Below, one piece after another: positions 1 through 7,400 of a stretch of 9,348 bases of DNA. Positions within the stretch are counted from its first letter, which is position 1. Each line of letters begins with the position of its first letter. The position numbers and the translations under genes were made by a program. The stretch is from positions 1 through 9,348 of the forward strand of contig VXPI01000284.1 in NCBI GenBank assembly GCA_009839585.1, read 5' to 3'. The notes under the pieces are model-generated. The model was not told where the DNA came from. It searched no databases and saw only the letters and a list, made by a program, of their open reading frames with translations. This DNA comes from Gammaproteobacteria bacterium (GTDB lineage: Bacteria > Pseudomonadota > Gammaproteobacteria > Arenicellales > Poriferihabitantaceae).

Positions 1-31
1 TCTTACATGGAAGTCGAAAGTCACTACCTGA

Positions 32-43
32 ATGTAATTACAT
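32..43. promoter_or_regulatory. 12-bp perfect palindrome upstream of the fdh operon
   Basis: ATGTAATTACAT is a perfect palindrome about 50 bases before the first gene of the formate dehydrogenase operon, in the only upstream DNA present in the window. It could be an operator for a dimeric regulator of the operon. I cannot match it to a named regulator, and no convincing -35/-10 pair is visible around it. Short AT-rich palindromes also arise by chance, so this is a weak call. Confidence 0.25.
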
Positions 44-95
44 ACTAGCTGGAATACGCAAGACAAAATTAAACCACAAACTTGGAGATTTATAA

Positions 96-302
96 ATGAA
101 TAAGAAATCTATCCGGACAGAAACCATTCACCGCCGCAGTTTTTTAAAGGGTGCAGCGGTTGCTACAACCGCAATTGGTGCGGGTGCGGCGGTTGGTGTT
201 ACACAGGCTGGTTCTGTGGAAGATGCACCGGTGAAGAATCAGAATAAGGGATACCGTGAGACCGAACATATTCGTGAGTACTACCGGTTGGCGCGACTGT
301 GA
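96..302 (+). CDS. Small Tat-signal protein of the formate dehydrogenase region
   Basis: This 68-residue protein begins with a twin-arginine signal: H12-R13-R14-S15-F16-L17-K18, then an Ala/Gly/Val-rich hydrophobic stretch at about 20-38. The remaining tail is short and polar and ends in YRETEHIREYYRLARL. That layout matches the family known as 'formate dehydrogenase region TAT target', small proteins encoded just ahead of periplasm-facing formate dehydrogenases. Their exact role is not established; an assembly or export partner of the catalytic subunit is the usual guess. The start is supported by GGAG at 84-87, eight bases ahead of the ATG. It is the first gene of the operon, 94 bases before fdhA. 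The family call is from memory of the C-terminal pattern and the context. Confidence 0.85.
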   Translation: MNKKSIRTETIHRRSFLKGAAVATTAIGAGAAVGVTQAGSVEDAPVKNQNKGYRETEHIREYYRLARL

Positions 303-303
303 C

Positions 304-321
304 TATCGGCCTTGACCGATA
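304..321 (+). other. Small intercistronic hairpin between the Tat protein gene and fdhA
   Basis: TATCGG at 304-309 pairs with CCGATA at 316-321 around a six-base loop, starting directly after the stop codon of the small Tat protein gene. No T-tract follows, so it is not an intrinsic terminator. It may slightly affect mRNA stability or simply be chance. The rest of the 303-396 gap holds only the fdhA ribosome binding site, GAGGAG at 383-388. Confidence 0.3.
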
Positions 322-396
322 TCCAGAGTCCCTGGGAAACGAAATGAAACTGTATCTATCCATGAGCAAAGTCAAATTACCTGAGGAGTTAATTAG

Positions 397-3267
397 ATGA
401 AATTGATACGCAAACGAACGGTGGAGCCAACTGGCAAGTTCACCGGTTTGGGCGAGACCATTGACCGGCGCACATTTCTGTCGCGGTCCGGTATTGCCCT
501 AGGAGCGGCGACAGCAGCTACCATGCTGACTCCCGGACGAGTCAAGAAGGTGCATGCGGCCAGCAGCGAAGCCAGAATAGGTCCTGTAACCATCAAGAAA
601 AGTGTGTGTACGCACTGCTCGGTCGGTTGCGGGGTTGTCGCAGAAGTTCAAAATGGGGTCTGGACCGGTCAGGAACCGGATTTTGATTCTCCATTGAATC
701 TGGGATCACATTGTGCCAAAGGCGCATCGGTGAGAGAGCACGGTCACGGTGAGCGGCGTCTCAAATACCCGATGAAACTGGTCGGTGGCAAATGGGTTCG
801 CATGTCCTGGGACGATGCGATCAGCGAGGTAGGCGATGGCATGCTCCAGATCCGCGAAGAATCCGGCCCGGACTCGGTGTACTGGATGGGATCTGCCAAG
901 TTCAACAATGAACAGGCCTACCTGTTCCGCAAATTTGCGGCGATGTGGGGCACCAACAATGTTGATCACCAGGCTCGTATCTGCCACTCGACCACAGTCG
1001 CAGGGGTAGCAAACACCTGGGGCTATGGTGCCATGACCAACTCCTACAATGACATGCACAACAGCAAGGCGATGCTGTTTATCGGCTCGAATCCTGCTGA
1101 AGCGCATCCAGTCTCCCTGCAGCATATTTTCCGGGCCAAGGAGAATGGTTCCAAAATGGTCGTAATTGACCCTAGGTACACCCGTACCGCGGCTCATGCT
1201 GACCATTTTGTCCGCATTCGCCCGGGTAGCGATGTGGCGATCATGTGGGGCATGCTCTGGCACATTTTTGAAAATGGCTGGGAAGACAAGGAATATATCC
1301 GCCAGCGTGTTTATGGTCTGGACGAAGTTCGGGAAGAGGTCAAGAAATGGACCCCTGAAGAAACCGAGCGAGTTACCGGAGCGCCGGAGGATGTGGTTAG
1401 AACCGCAGCCCAGATGATGGCCGAGAATTCGCCTGCCACCTTTGTCTGGTGCATGGGCGGTACCCAGCATACCATCGGTAATAACAATACCCGTGCTTAC
1501 TGTGCATTTCAGTTGGCGCTGGGCAACATTGGCAAGTCCGGCGGTGGTGCGAATATCTTCCGTGGCCATGACAATGTACAGGGTGCTACAGACTTCTGTG
1601 TACTGTCGCATTCACTGCCTGGCTACTATGGCCTGAGTGATGGGGCATGGAAGCACTGGTCAAGAGTCTGGGATCTTGAACACGAGTGGGTCAAGGGACG
1701 CTTCCATCCGGAACAGGTTGAAGGCGATAACGGCAAGCCGACTCATCCCATGAACTACCGGGGTATTCCGGTATCGCGTTGGGTTGATGGGGTGCTTGAA
1801 GAAAGCATCGGCCAGAGCGACAACATTCGCTGCATGGTCTGGGCTGGACATGCGGTAAACAGCCAGACTCGTGGTCCTGAAATGAAAAAGGCCATGAGCA
1901 AGCTGGACATGATGGTAATCATTGATCCATATCCGACTCATGCAGCTGTTATGCATGACCGCACCGATGGCGTTTACCTGTTGCCGGCTTGTACCCAGTT
2001 CGAGACTTACGGATCGGTTACTGCTTCAAACCGCTCATTGCAGTGGCGTGAAAAAGTGGTCGACCCCCTGTTCGAGTCTCTTCCCGATCACACAATCTTC
2101 TACAAATTCGCCAAGAAGTTCGGATTTGAGAATGAGTTGTGCAAGAACATCGCGGTTGAGAATGACGAGCCGAATATTGAAGACATTACCCGCGAGTTCA
2201 ACCGTGGAATGTGGACGATCGGTTACACAGGCCAGAGTCCCGAGCGACTGAAGCTCCACCTGGCAAACAAGCATACCTTCAATACCACAACCCTCAAGGC
2301 TGAAGGTGGTCCCTGTGATGGTGACTACTATGGCATGCCATGGCCTTGCTGGGGAAATCCTGAAATGAATCATCCGGGAACGCCAGTGTTGTATGACACC
2401 AGCAAGCCGGTTGCCGAAGGTGGCCTGTGTTTCCGGGCGCGATTCGGGGTTGAGCATGAAGGCAACAATATCCTGGCGGTTGACTCTTGGCCAAAAGGTT
2501 CGGAAATTCAGGGCGGTCATCCTGAGTTCACGGCGGACCTGCTCAAGCAGCTCGGCTGGTGGGATGACCTGACGGCTGAGGAGAAAGCTCTTGCGGATGG
2601 CAAGAACTGGAAGACTGACCTTTCGGGCGGTATCCAGCGTGTAGCCATCAAGCATGGTTGTGCGCCGTTCGGAAACGCCAAGGCCCGAGCGATTGTCTGG
2701 ACCTTCCCGGATAGGGTGCCCATTCACCGTGAGCCGCTTTATACGCCTGACCGGGAACTGGCTGCCAAGTATCCGACCTATGAGGACAGGAAACGGTTTT
2801 ATCGTCTCCCGACCCGATATATGTCTATCCAGAAAGATGATTATTCCAGGGATTTCCCGATCATCTTTACCAGCGGTAGACTGGTTGAGTATGAAGGCGG
2901 TGGTGAGGAATCCCGTTCCAATCCATGGCTGGCTGAATTGCAGCAGGACATGTTCGCAGAGGTGAATCCGAAGGATGCCAACGATGTCGGTCTCAAGGAT
3001 GGGGACATGATCTGGATTGAGACGCCGGAAGGTGCCCGAATCAAGGTCAAGAGCATGATCACCCGACGAGTGGCGCCAGGTGTCGTGTTTACACCGTTCC
3101 ACTTTGGCGGATGGTATGAAGGGGAAGATCTGGTCGACAAGTATCCCCCCGGATCTGAGCCATACGTCAGGGGTGAGGCGTGTAATACCGCGTTCACTTA
3201 TGGATATGACTCTGTAACCCAGATGCAGGAATCGAAAGTGACCCTGTGTCGAATCAAACTTGCATAA
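397..3267 (+). CDS. fdhA: Formate dehydrogenase catalytic (alpha) subunit, molybdopterin-dependent, Cys form
   Basis: This subunit oxidises formate to CO2 at a bis-MGD molybdenum (or tungsten) centre in the periplasm. The 956 residues begin with a Tat signal (D23-R24-R25-T26-F27-L28-S29, hydrophobic to about 45). A 4Fe-4S site follows, formed by C71, C74, C78 and C106, with K108 in the CAKG motif that links the cluster to the pterin. The active-site motif QARICHS puts C196 (TGC at 982-984) where enzymes such as E. coli FdnG carry selenocysteine, next to the conserved H197. The C-terminal molybdopterin dinucleotide-binding domain spans about 825-950 (VNPKDANDVGLKDGDMIWIE). The length is normal for the family. 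The start has GAGGAG eight bases upstream. fdhB follows after 17 bases. The Tat signal should export the folded enzyme together with FdhB. Tungsten versus molybdenum cannot be told from sequence. Confidence 0.97.
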   Translation: MKLIRKRTVEPTGKFTGLGETIDRRTFLSRSGIALGAATAATMLTPGRVKKVHAASSEARIGPVTIKKSVCTHCSVGCGVVAEVQNGVWTGQEPDFDSPLNLGSHCAKGASVREHGHGERRLKYPMKLVGGKWVRMSWDDAISEVGDGMLQIREESGPDSVYWMGSAKFNNEQAYLFRKFAAMWGTNNVDHQARICHSTTVAGVANTWGYGAMTNSYNDMHNSKAMLFIGSNPAEAHPVSLQHIFRAKENGSKMVVIDPRYTRTAAHADHFVRIRPGSDVAIMWGMLWHIFENGWEDKEYIRQRVYGLDEVREEVKKWTPEETERVTGAPEDVVRTAAQMMAENSPATFVWCMGGTQHTIGNNNTRAYCAFQLALGNIGKSGGGANIFRGHDNVQGATDFCVLSHSLPGYYGLSDGAWKHWSRVWDLEHEWVKGRFHPEQVEGDNGKPTHPMNYRGIPVSRWVDGVLEESIGQSDNIRCMVWAGHAVNSQTRGPEMKKAMSKLDMMVIIDPYPTHAAVMHDRTDGVYLLPACTQFETYGSVTASNRSLQWREKVVDPLFESLPDHTIFYKFAKKFGFENELCKNIAVENDEPNIEDITREFNRGMWTIGYTGQSPERLKLHLANKHTFNTTTLKAEGGPCDGDYYGMPWPCWGNPEMNHPGTPVLYDTSKPVAEGGLCFRARFGVEHEGNNILAVDSWPKGSEIQGGHPEFTADLLKQLGWWDDLTAEEKALADGKNWKTDLSGGIQRVAIKHGCAPFGNAKARAIVWTFPDRVPIHREPLYTPDRELAAKYPTYEDRKRFYRLPTRYMSIQKDDYSRDFPIIFTSGRLVEYEGGGEESRSNPWLAELQQDMFAEVNPKDANDVGLKDGDMIWIETPEGARIKVKSMITRRVAPGVVFTPFHFGGWYEGEDLVDKYPPGSEPYVRGEACNTAFTYGYDSVTQMQESKVTLCRIKLA

Positions 3268-3284
3268 GGCAGGAGGACAGAACA

Positions 3285-3875
3285 ATGGCAAAAATGAAAT
3301 TTCTTTGCGATGCTGAACGCTGCATCGAATGCAATGGTTGTGTTACCGCCTGTAAAAACGAGAATGAGGTTCCATGGGGCGTGAACCGTCGCCGAGTGAT
3401 TACGCTCGGCGACGGGGAAGTCGGTGAGAAATCAATCTCGGTAGCGTGTATGCACTGTACGGATGCGCCGTGCTCTGCGGTCTGTCCAGTCGATTGTTTC
3501 TATACGACTGATGACGGAATCGTCTTGCATGACAAGGATCTGTGTATCGGATGCGGGTATTGTTTCTATGCCTGTCCTTTCGGTGCACCGCAGTATCCTG
3601 CAGAGCAGACTTTTGGTGTGCGAGGCAAAATGGACAAGTGTACATTCTGTGCCGGTGGCCCGGTTGATGACAACTCTGTAGCGGAATACGACAAGTACGG
3701 TGCAAACCGGGTTTCTCAAGGGAAACTTCCACTTTGTGCAGAAATGTGTTCAACGAAGGCTCTTCTGGCAGGGGATGGAGACATGGTTGCAGATATCTAC
3801 CGTGAAAGGATTCTCAAACGTGGTGACCGGCCTCAAACCTGGGGTTGGGAAAAAGCCTACGGATCTGCAGTTTAG
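3285..3875 (+). CDS. fdhB: Formate dehydrogenase iron-sulfur (beta) subunit
   Basis: This is the electron-transfer subunit linking FdhA to the membrane cytochrome. The 196 residues hold four cysteine sets typical of four 4Fe-4S clusters: C13/C16/C19/C23, C55/C58/C63/C67, C87/C90/C93/C97 and C119/C122/C151/C155. As usual for this fold, clusters probably share ligands between the N- and C-terminal sets. I chose the ATG at 3285 because AGGAGG lies at 3271-3276, nine bases ahead; an upstream in-frame GTG at 3246 would overlap fdhA and lacks such a site. There is no signal peptide, so export should depend on FdhA's Tat signal. Unlike E. coli FdnH/FdoH there is no C-terminal transmembrane helix; the chain ends about 40 residues after the last cysteine. 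Membrane attachment therefore rests on FdhC. Confidence 0.95.
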   Translation: MAKMKFLCDAERCIECNGCVTACKNENEVPWGVNRRRVITLGDGEVGEKSISVACMHCTDAPCSAVCPVDCFYTTDDGIVLHDKDLCIGCGYCFYACPFGAPQYPAEQTFGVRGKMDKCTFCAGGPVDDNSVAEYDKYGANRVSQGKLPLCAEMCSTKALLAGDGDMVADIYRERILKRGDRPQTWGWEKAYGSAV

Positions 3876-3881
3876 TGATGG

Positions 3882-3915
3882 ACAAGATGGGGGGCTGCAT
3901 TGCCCCCCATCTTGT
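3882..3915 (+). other. Perfect 14-bp intercistronic hairpin after fdhB
   Basis: The arms 3882-3895 (ACAAGATGGGGGGC) and 3902-3915 are exact reverse complements around the six-base loop TGCATT, seven bases after the fdhB stop. The stem includes seven G-C pairs in a row at the loop end. It is followed by TTCTAG, not a T-run, so it is a poor intrinsic terminator. Its position inside the operon fits an mRNA-stabilising element for the fdhA-fdhB part of the transcript, or a partial terminator that lowers expression of the lipoprotein gene and fdhC relative to fdhAB. The structure is certain; the role is inferred. Confidence 0.8.
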
Positions 3916-3961
3916 TCTAGCGGACTGTTTATTCGGCAAGTAATCTATGGGAGATTTGCAA

Positions 3962-4156
3962 ATGAATGCTTCGATACGAAAATTGGCGGTGTGGGCCGGG
4001 TCCCTCTTGCTGGCAGTCTCCATGACTGGCTGTTATGAGTCTCCATCGGTTACATTGTTTGAGCCGGGAGTCTATAAAGGCGCTGACGACCCGTTGCTCG
4101 CGAATTCTGACACCGAATCGCTGAACGAGCGTTTCTCAGGTCAAAGGGACCGCTAG
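3962..4156 (+). CDS. Small lipoprotein of the formate dehydrogenase operon
   Basis: This 64-residue protein has a lipoprotein signal: basic N terminus (R6, K7), hydrophobic stretch 8-20, and a lipobox M21-T22-G23 before C24. The predicted mature part is only 41 residues. It holds a VTLFEPGVYKGADDPLL stretch and a charged C terminus (LNERFSGQRDR). There is no Asp at +2, so under the E. coli sorting rule it would go to the outer membrane. I chose the ATG at 3962 because GGGAG at 3949-3953 is well placed; an in-frame ATG at 3947 overlaps that site. It lies between fdhB and fdhC, and I recall similar short lipoproteins at this place in other fdh operons without a known function. A periplasmic role at the FdhABC complex is plausible but inferred. 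Confidence 0.8.
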   Translation: MNASIRKLAVWAGSLLLAVSMTGCYESPSVTLFEPGVYKGADDPLLANSDTESLNERFSGQRDR

Positions 4157-4186
4157 TGTTCAGGGCATACAAACGGAGAAAATACC

Positions 4187-5269
4187 ATGTCATCAAATAC
4201 AGCGAATGCTGAGAAATCTCGGCGGCGATTCAAAGCCATGGGATGGTCAATTCTGTTGATCTTTGCATGTGCAGTCATTTTACCTACTACCTCCTACCTG
4301 ATACCGACAGAGGCTGTACAGGCTCAGGTGGTTAATGATCAGAACCAGCGCGCTAATTTCTGGCGTGCGGTTCGAGAGGGGGGATCTGGTTACAGTTCAG
4401 TCAAGGGACCTGAGACAGGTGTATTTATCCAGAACGGTGGCCAGAATTGGCGACAGTTGAGAAATGGTCCCATCAGCACTTATGGCGGATGGGCCCTGAT
4501 TCTTGCCGTCATCGGGTGTATCGGATTCTATCTGGTTCGAGGGAAGATAAAGATCGATGCTCAAGTATCCGGAAGGAAAGTCCAGCGGTGGGAGACCTGG
4601 GAGCGATTCATGCACTGGTTCACCGCTGCAGGATTTGTAATTCTAGCCATTACCGGACTCAGCATGCTCTTTGGCAGGCTGGTATTGATTCCGGTTCTAG
4701 GCCCGGAAGGTTTTGCGCTCTGGGCGAATATGTCGATCAATGTGCACAATGTGGTTGGGCCGTTTTTCTCGATCGGCGTGCTGGCGATGCTTCTGTTCTG
4801 GGTCAAGAACAATTTCTTCAATGCCGTTGACATGAAGTGGTTTGCATCTGGCGGCGGAATCATCGGCAATGCACATCCCAGCGCTGGAAAGCTGAACGGT
4901 GGAGAGAAGGTCTGGTTTTGGGTAGTTATTCTGGTGGGGTTGATTGCCGTATGCGGTTCGGGTTTTGCCTTGATCGGATGGCTGGCTCAATTGGGAATTG
5001 GCGATGAAACACGGGCTACGATGCAGTTTATGCATAAGGTCCATGCGATAGCAGCAGTCGGCTGGATCGTGATGTTTTTCGGACATGCCTACATTGGAAC
5101 GGTCGGTACCGAAGGTGCCCTGGAAGGCATGGCTACTGGCAAGGTAAGTGTAGAGTGGGCGAAACAGCACCATGACTTGTGGTACGACGAAGTCAAGGAT
5201 AATGTCGTACAAGATGAGCCTGCCGCTACTAGTCCCGGGGTCTCGCAACCCAGTACCAGTACGACCTGA
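4187..5269 (+). CDS. fdhC: Formate dehydrogenase cytochrome b556 (gamma) subunit
   Basis: This is the membrane anchor and quinone-reducing di-heme cytochrome b of the complex. The 360 residues have about six hydrophobic segments: 18-40, 100-118, 143-165, 189-206, 242-265 and 285-305. The last four form the heme domain. Candidate heme ligands are H143, H187, H286 and H300. The 14-residue spacing of the last two equals that of the ligand pair in the last helix of E. coli FdnI, as I remember it. The protein is longer than FdnI (about 217 residues) because of an N-terminal extension: one helix, a probably periplasmic loop with GVFIQNGGQNWRQLRNG (79-95), and a second helix. This extended form is known from other fdhC genes. 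CGGAGA lies ten bases before the ATG. The last gene of the operon, it is followed by a terminator. Confidence 0.93.
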   Translation: MSSNTANAEKSRRRFKAMGWSILLIFACAVILPTTSYLIPTEAVQAQVVNDQNQRANFWRAVREGGSGYSSVKGPETGVFIQNGGQNWRQLRNGPISTYGGWALILAVIGCIGFYLVRGKIKIDAQVSGRKVQRWETWERFMHWFTAAGFVILAITGLSMLFGRLVLIPVLGPEGFALWANMSINVHNVVGPFFSIGVLAMLLFWVKNNFFNAVDMKWFASGGGIIGNAHPSAGKLNGGEKVWFWVVILVGLIAVCGSGFALIGWLAQLGIGDETRATMQFMHKVHAIAAVGWIVMFFGHAYIGTVGTEGALEGMATGKVSVEWAKQHHDLWYDEVKDNVVQDEPAATSPGVSQPSTSTT

Positions 5270-5289
5270 ATCTCGGGTCAATGTAAACG

Positions 5290-5316
5290 ACCCCTGTCTT
5301 TGGCAGGGGTTTTTTT
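5290..5316 (+). terminator. Intrinsic terminator after fdhC
   Basis: CCCCTG (5291-5296) pairs with CAGGGG (5304-5309), and the stem can be extended inward by two pairs to leave a TTT loop. Seven T residues follow at 5310-5316. It lies 21 bases after the fdhC stop and 31 bases before the next start codon, so it should end the fdh transcript, or let through only part of it into the accessory genes. Confidence 0.9.
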
Positions 5317-5347
5317 ACGCCTACAAGTTTGATAATGGAGTATTGTC

Positions 5348-5890
5348 GTGGACAGTTTCCCAAAATCAATCTCGGACAGCATGAAGGTAAGTGGTGCCAT
5401 GACCACTTGTTCCATGGTGCAATTTGATCATGGCAACTGGGAGGCGGCGGTATTTTTTGAAGTAGGCGGTAAAGAGTGCAGCAAGGACCGGCGTATTCTC
5501 AAGCGTTCCCAATCTCCGTTTGATGTTGTTATTGAAGCAGACCTGATCGACCATGCATCTGCGAGTATTTACATGTTGCGTTTCGAGGTCATGACAGAGC
5601 CTGACAATCCTCTGGTTGGGGAGGTTTTACTTGCGCCGGGTCTTGGTGGTGTTCACTTTGATGTACTGGACAATCTGACCAGGCAAGAGAGTTTGCGGTT
5701 CTTCTTTGGTGATGGCGCATATAGAATCCTGTTTTCGCAACAGACCGTGTTGATTGATCAAGAGCGGACAGGGTTGCATGAATTGCTAAATAATGCTGTT
5801 AGCCATGATGCATTAATCAGGTTGACTGGGCGTTATGATGCGTCTCGTGCCATGAGTGAAATCGTTGAACATTATGCCTGCCGAAAATAA
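5348..5890 (+). CDS. Hypothetical protein, first gene of the fdh-adjacent accessory set
   Basis: I do not recognise this 180-residue protein. It has no signal peptide and no transmembrane segment, so it is probably cytoplasmic. Its composition is that of a mixed alpha/beta globular protein, with hydrophobic beta-like stretches ([10 protein letters not shown] at 73-82, [17 protein letters not shown] at 91-107) and an acidic overall character. Three cysteines (C21, C44, C178) form no metal-binding pattern. The start is taken as GTG with GGAG at 5337-5340, seven bases upstream; an ATG at 5381 would shorten the protein by 11 residues. It begins just after the fdh terminator, and its end overlaps the most likely start of the ankyrin gene, which points to translational coupling and a shared transcript with the genes after it. 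Confidence 0.8.
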   Translation: MDSFPKSISDSMKVSGAMTTCSMVQFDHGNWEAAVFFEVGGKECSKDRRILKRSQSPFDVVIEADLIDHASASIYMLRFEVMTEPDNPLVGEVLLAPGLGGVHFDVLDNLTRQESLRFFFGDGAYRILFSQQTVLIDQERTGLHELLNNAVSHDALIRLTGRYDASRAMSEIVEHYACRK

Positions 5891-6641
5891 CAGTCCGAGG
5901 TTCATGTGCAGGGTTGTGCTGGCATTGCTGGTTTATTGCCTTCAGGTGGCAAACGGATATTCGTCGGACAGTTTTTCCGAGGCAGTGTACAAGAATGATG
6001 TTACAGGCATGGAAGCTTTTCTCGCCGCACCCGGGCCAATCCCGAATATTGATGTACGAGGTGCCAATGGCAAGACTGCATTAATGATTGCGGCCAGATC
6101 GGGTGATATGGGTTTGGTCATGAAGCTCCTAAAACGGGGGGCCGATCCGAATACCGTAAATATTAATGGAGGTACTCCGCTGATGTTTGCGGCAATCAGT
6201 GGAAACGGCCTCATCGTGGAGGAGCTTCTGGGCCGAGGCGCAGCAGTAAATGCGACTGGCAGCAATGGCTGGAATGCATTGATGGTTGCGAGTGCCAAAG
6301 GCTTTCCAGATACTGTAAGGAAACTGCTTGATTCTGGTGCTGATATCAATGCAGCAGATGTCTATCTCTGGACTCCCCTGCATCGTGCTGCCTATGAAAA
6401 TCGTATATTGACGGTAGAGGTTCTGCTTGGTTATGAAGGAATCAATGTGGACTTTCAGGATGACCATGGGGCAACTCCATTGCATCTTGCGGCGGTGAGG
6501 GGGCATCAGGAAGTTGTGGAGAAGCTGCTTGAGGCAGGAGCTGACCCGTTGTTACAGGATTCAAATGGGAGAGTTGCGGCAGACTATGCCAGAGGTGGCG
6601 GGCATGAATCACTGGCGACTCGTCTGGATGCCCGGGCCTGA
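5874..6641 (+). CDS. Exported ankyrin-repeat protein
   Basis: From the ATG at 5874 this is a 255-residue protein. After a short polar N terminus it has a hydrophobic signal core at about 14-28 ([15 protein letters not shown]), with a plausible cleavage after ANG. Five clear ankyrin repeats follow, beginning near residues 65, 98, 131, 165 and 198, with a degenerate sixth from about 231. The repeats show the usual TPLH/TALM start and the LLxxGAD turn; the fourth carries [10 protein letters not shown] instead. Ankyrin repeats bind other proteins, so this is probably a periplasmic binding or scaffold protein. The start is uncertain: GTG at 5856 and ATG at 5904 are in frame, and none has a good ribosome binding site. 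It overlaps the preceding gene's end and is followed by the ligase-like gene three bases after its stop. The partner is unknown. Confidence 0.88.
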   Translation: MPAENNSPRFMCRVVLALLVYCLQVANGYSSDSFSEAVYKNDVTGMEAFLAAPGPIPNIDVRGANGKTALMIAARSGDMGLVMKLLKRGADPNTVNINGGTPLMFAAISGNGLIVEELLGRGAAVNATGSNGWNALMVASAKGFPDTVRKLLDSGADINAADVYLWTPLHRAAYENRILTVEVLLGYEGINVDFQDDHGATPLHLAAVRGHQEVVEKLLEAGADPLLQDSNGRVAADYARGGGHESLATRLDARA

Positions 6642-6644
6642 TGT

Positions 6645-7394
6645 ATGGAAAACAATTCTCCTGAACTTCCAAGTGCTTATGATCTTGTAGAAGTTGCTGA
6701 GTCAGAGGATATTCGTACGCTTGCTGCGCTTGCTGCCAGTGAAGGTGGTCGTGAAGGAACACTTATCTGGCTCAAAAAGCAAACAGCAGGGCATGAGTGG
6801 GATGGTCGTCCCTGGTATAGCGAAGAGGGGGATTTGCACTGTTCGGTTTTGCTGGAACCTGAGTTCGAGCAACATCGTTATGGCGAGATAATTCTGGTGG
6901 CTGCTGTGAGCCTAGGTCAGGCCCTGGCGCAACATCTTTCGCCAATGATTGCGTTAGGATATGATTGGCCGGACAAGCTGATGATTGCCAATCATGTTGT
7001 GGGGCGTGTATGGGTTCAGTATGGCGGTAAATCATCTCCATGGTTGAGTGTTTGCAGTTCGGTCAATATGTTGAATTCACCTGAAGATTTTTCGATTCCG
7101 GCAATCAGTGTACGTGAAGCGGAAGGCACGACTGAACTAAATGCAGAAAAACTGCTGCAGGCATTTGCCCGTGAATTCATCACCTGGATCAATCACTGGC
7201 ATGAACAGGGGTTTCCGGATTTAATGGGTAGGTGGAAGGTTCGAGGAAACCAGCCCGGGGCTCCCTGTACATTCGGTTCGCTTTCAGGGACAGTCCATGA
7301 AATTGACAGCAAGGGGAATCTGGTCATGCAGATTGATTCAACCAGTCAGAGAACGATTCTGCTTGAGTCCTATGTCAGAAAATATTCGGAGTGA
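6645..7394 (+). CDS. Divergent biotin/lipoate protein ligase-fold protein (DUF4444-like)
   Basis: These 249 residues resemble the BPL/LplA/LipB fold. Residues 38-72 (EGTLIWLKKQTAGHEWDGRPW, then DLHCSVLLEPE) match the place of the adenylate-binding loop in BirA, and D107-W108-P109-D110-K111 matches its KWPND motif. The C-terminal part (about 211-245, GSLSGTVHEIDSKGNLVMQI) looks like the small beta-barrel of such ligases. It differs from true ligases: the GRGRRG loop is replaced by GHEWDG, and the lysine that holds the acyl-adenylate in BirA (in RKLAG) has no clear counterpart in ANHVVGRV. The overall pattern matches the alphaproteobacterial 'biotin/lipoate A/B protein ligase family' as I remember it, so substrate and activity are open. 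There is no signal peptide, so it acts in the cytoplasm. It starts three bases after the ankyrin gene and ends six bases before the Rieske-type gene. Confidence 0.75.
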   Translation: MENNSPELPSAYDLVEVAESEDIRTLAALAASEGGREGTLIWLKKQTAGHEWDGRPWYSEEGDLHCSVLLEPEFEQHRYGEIILVAAVSLGQALAQHLSPMIALGYDWPDKLMIANHVVGRVWVQYGGKSSPWLSVCSSVNMLNSPEDFSIPAISVREAEGTTELNAEKLLQAFAREFITWINHWHEQGFPDLMGRWKVRGNQPGAPCTFGSLSGTVHEIDSKGNLVMQIDSTSQRTILLESYVRKYSE

Positions 7395-7400
7395 TGGATA

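Noticed and set aside
3246..3284. Upstream GTG start for fdhB adding 13 residues
   Set aside because: It overlaps the end of fdhA and has no ribosome binding site, whereas ATG 3285 has AGGAGG at the right distance and gives the family's usual N terminus.
2035..3291. Long open frame (418 codons) on the - strand opposite fdhA
   Set aside because: It lies almost wholly within the confidently identified fdhA gene, its protein shows no recognisable domain, and it looks like a mirror of fdhA codon bias. The same holds for the - strand frame at 706-1611.
3947..3961. Upstream ATG for the lipoprotein adding MGDLQ
   Set aside because: The ATG overlaps the GGGAG that serves the ATG at 3962, and it would place acidic residues before the basic start of the signal peptide.
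4697..5281. Open frame (194 codons) on the - strand opposite fdhC
   Set aside because: It lies antisense to the clear cytochrome b gene, shows no domain, and has no plausible ribosome binding site context.
5882..6662. Shared ENNSP peptide near the starts of the ankyrin and ligase-like proteins
   Set aside because: The codons differ (GAAAATAACAGTCCG versus GAAAACAATTCTCCT) and the similarity does not extend, so chance is the simplest explanation.
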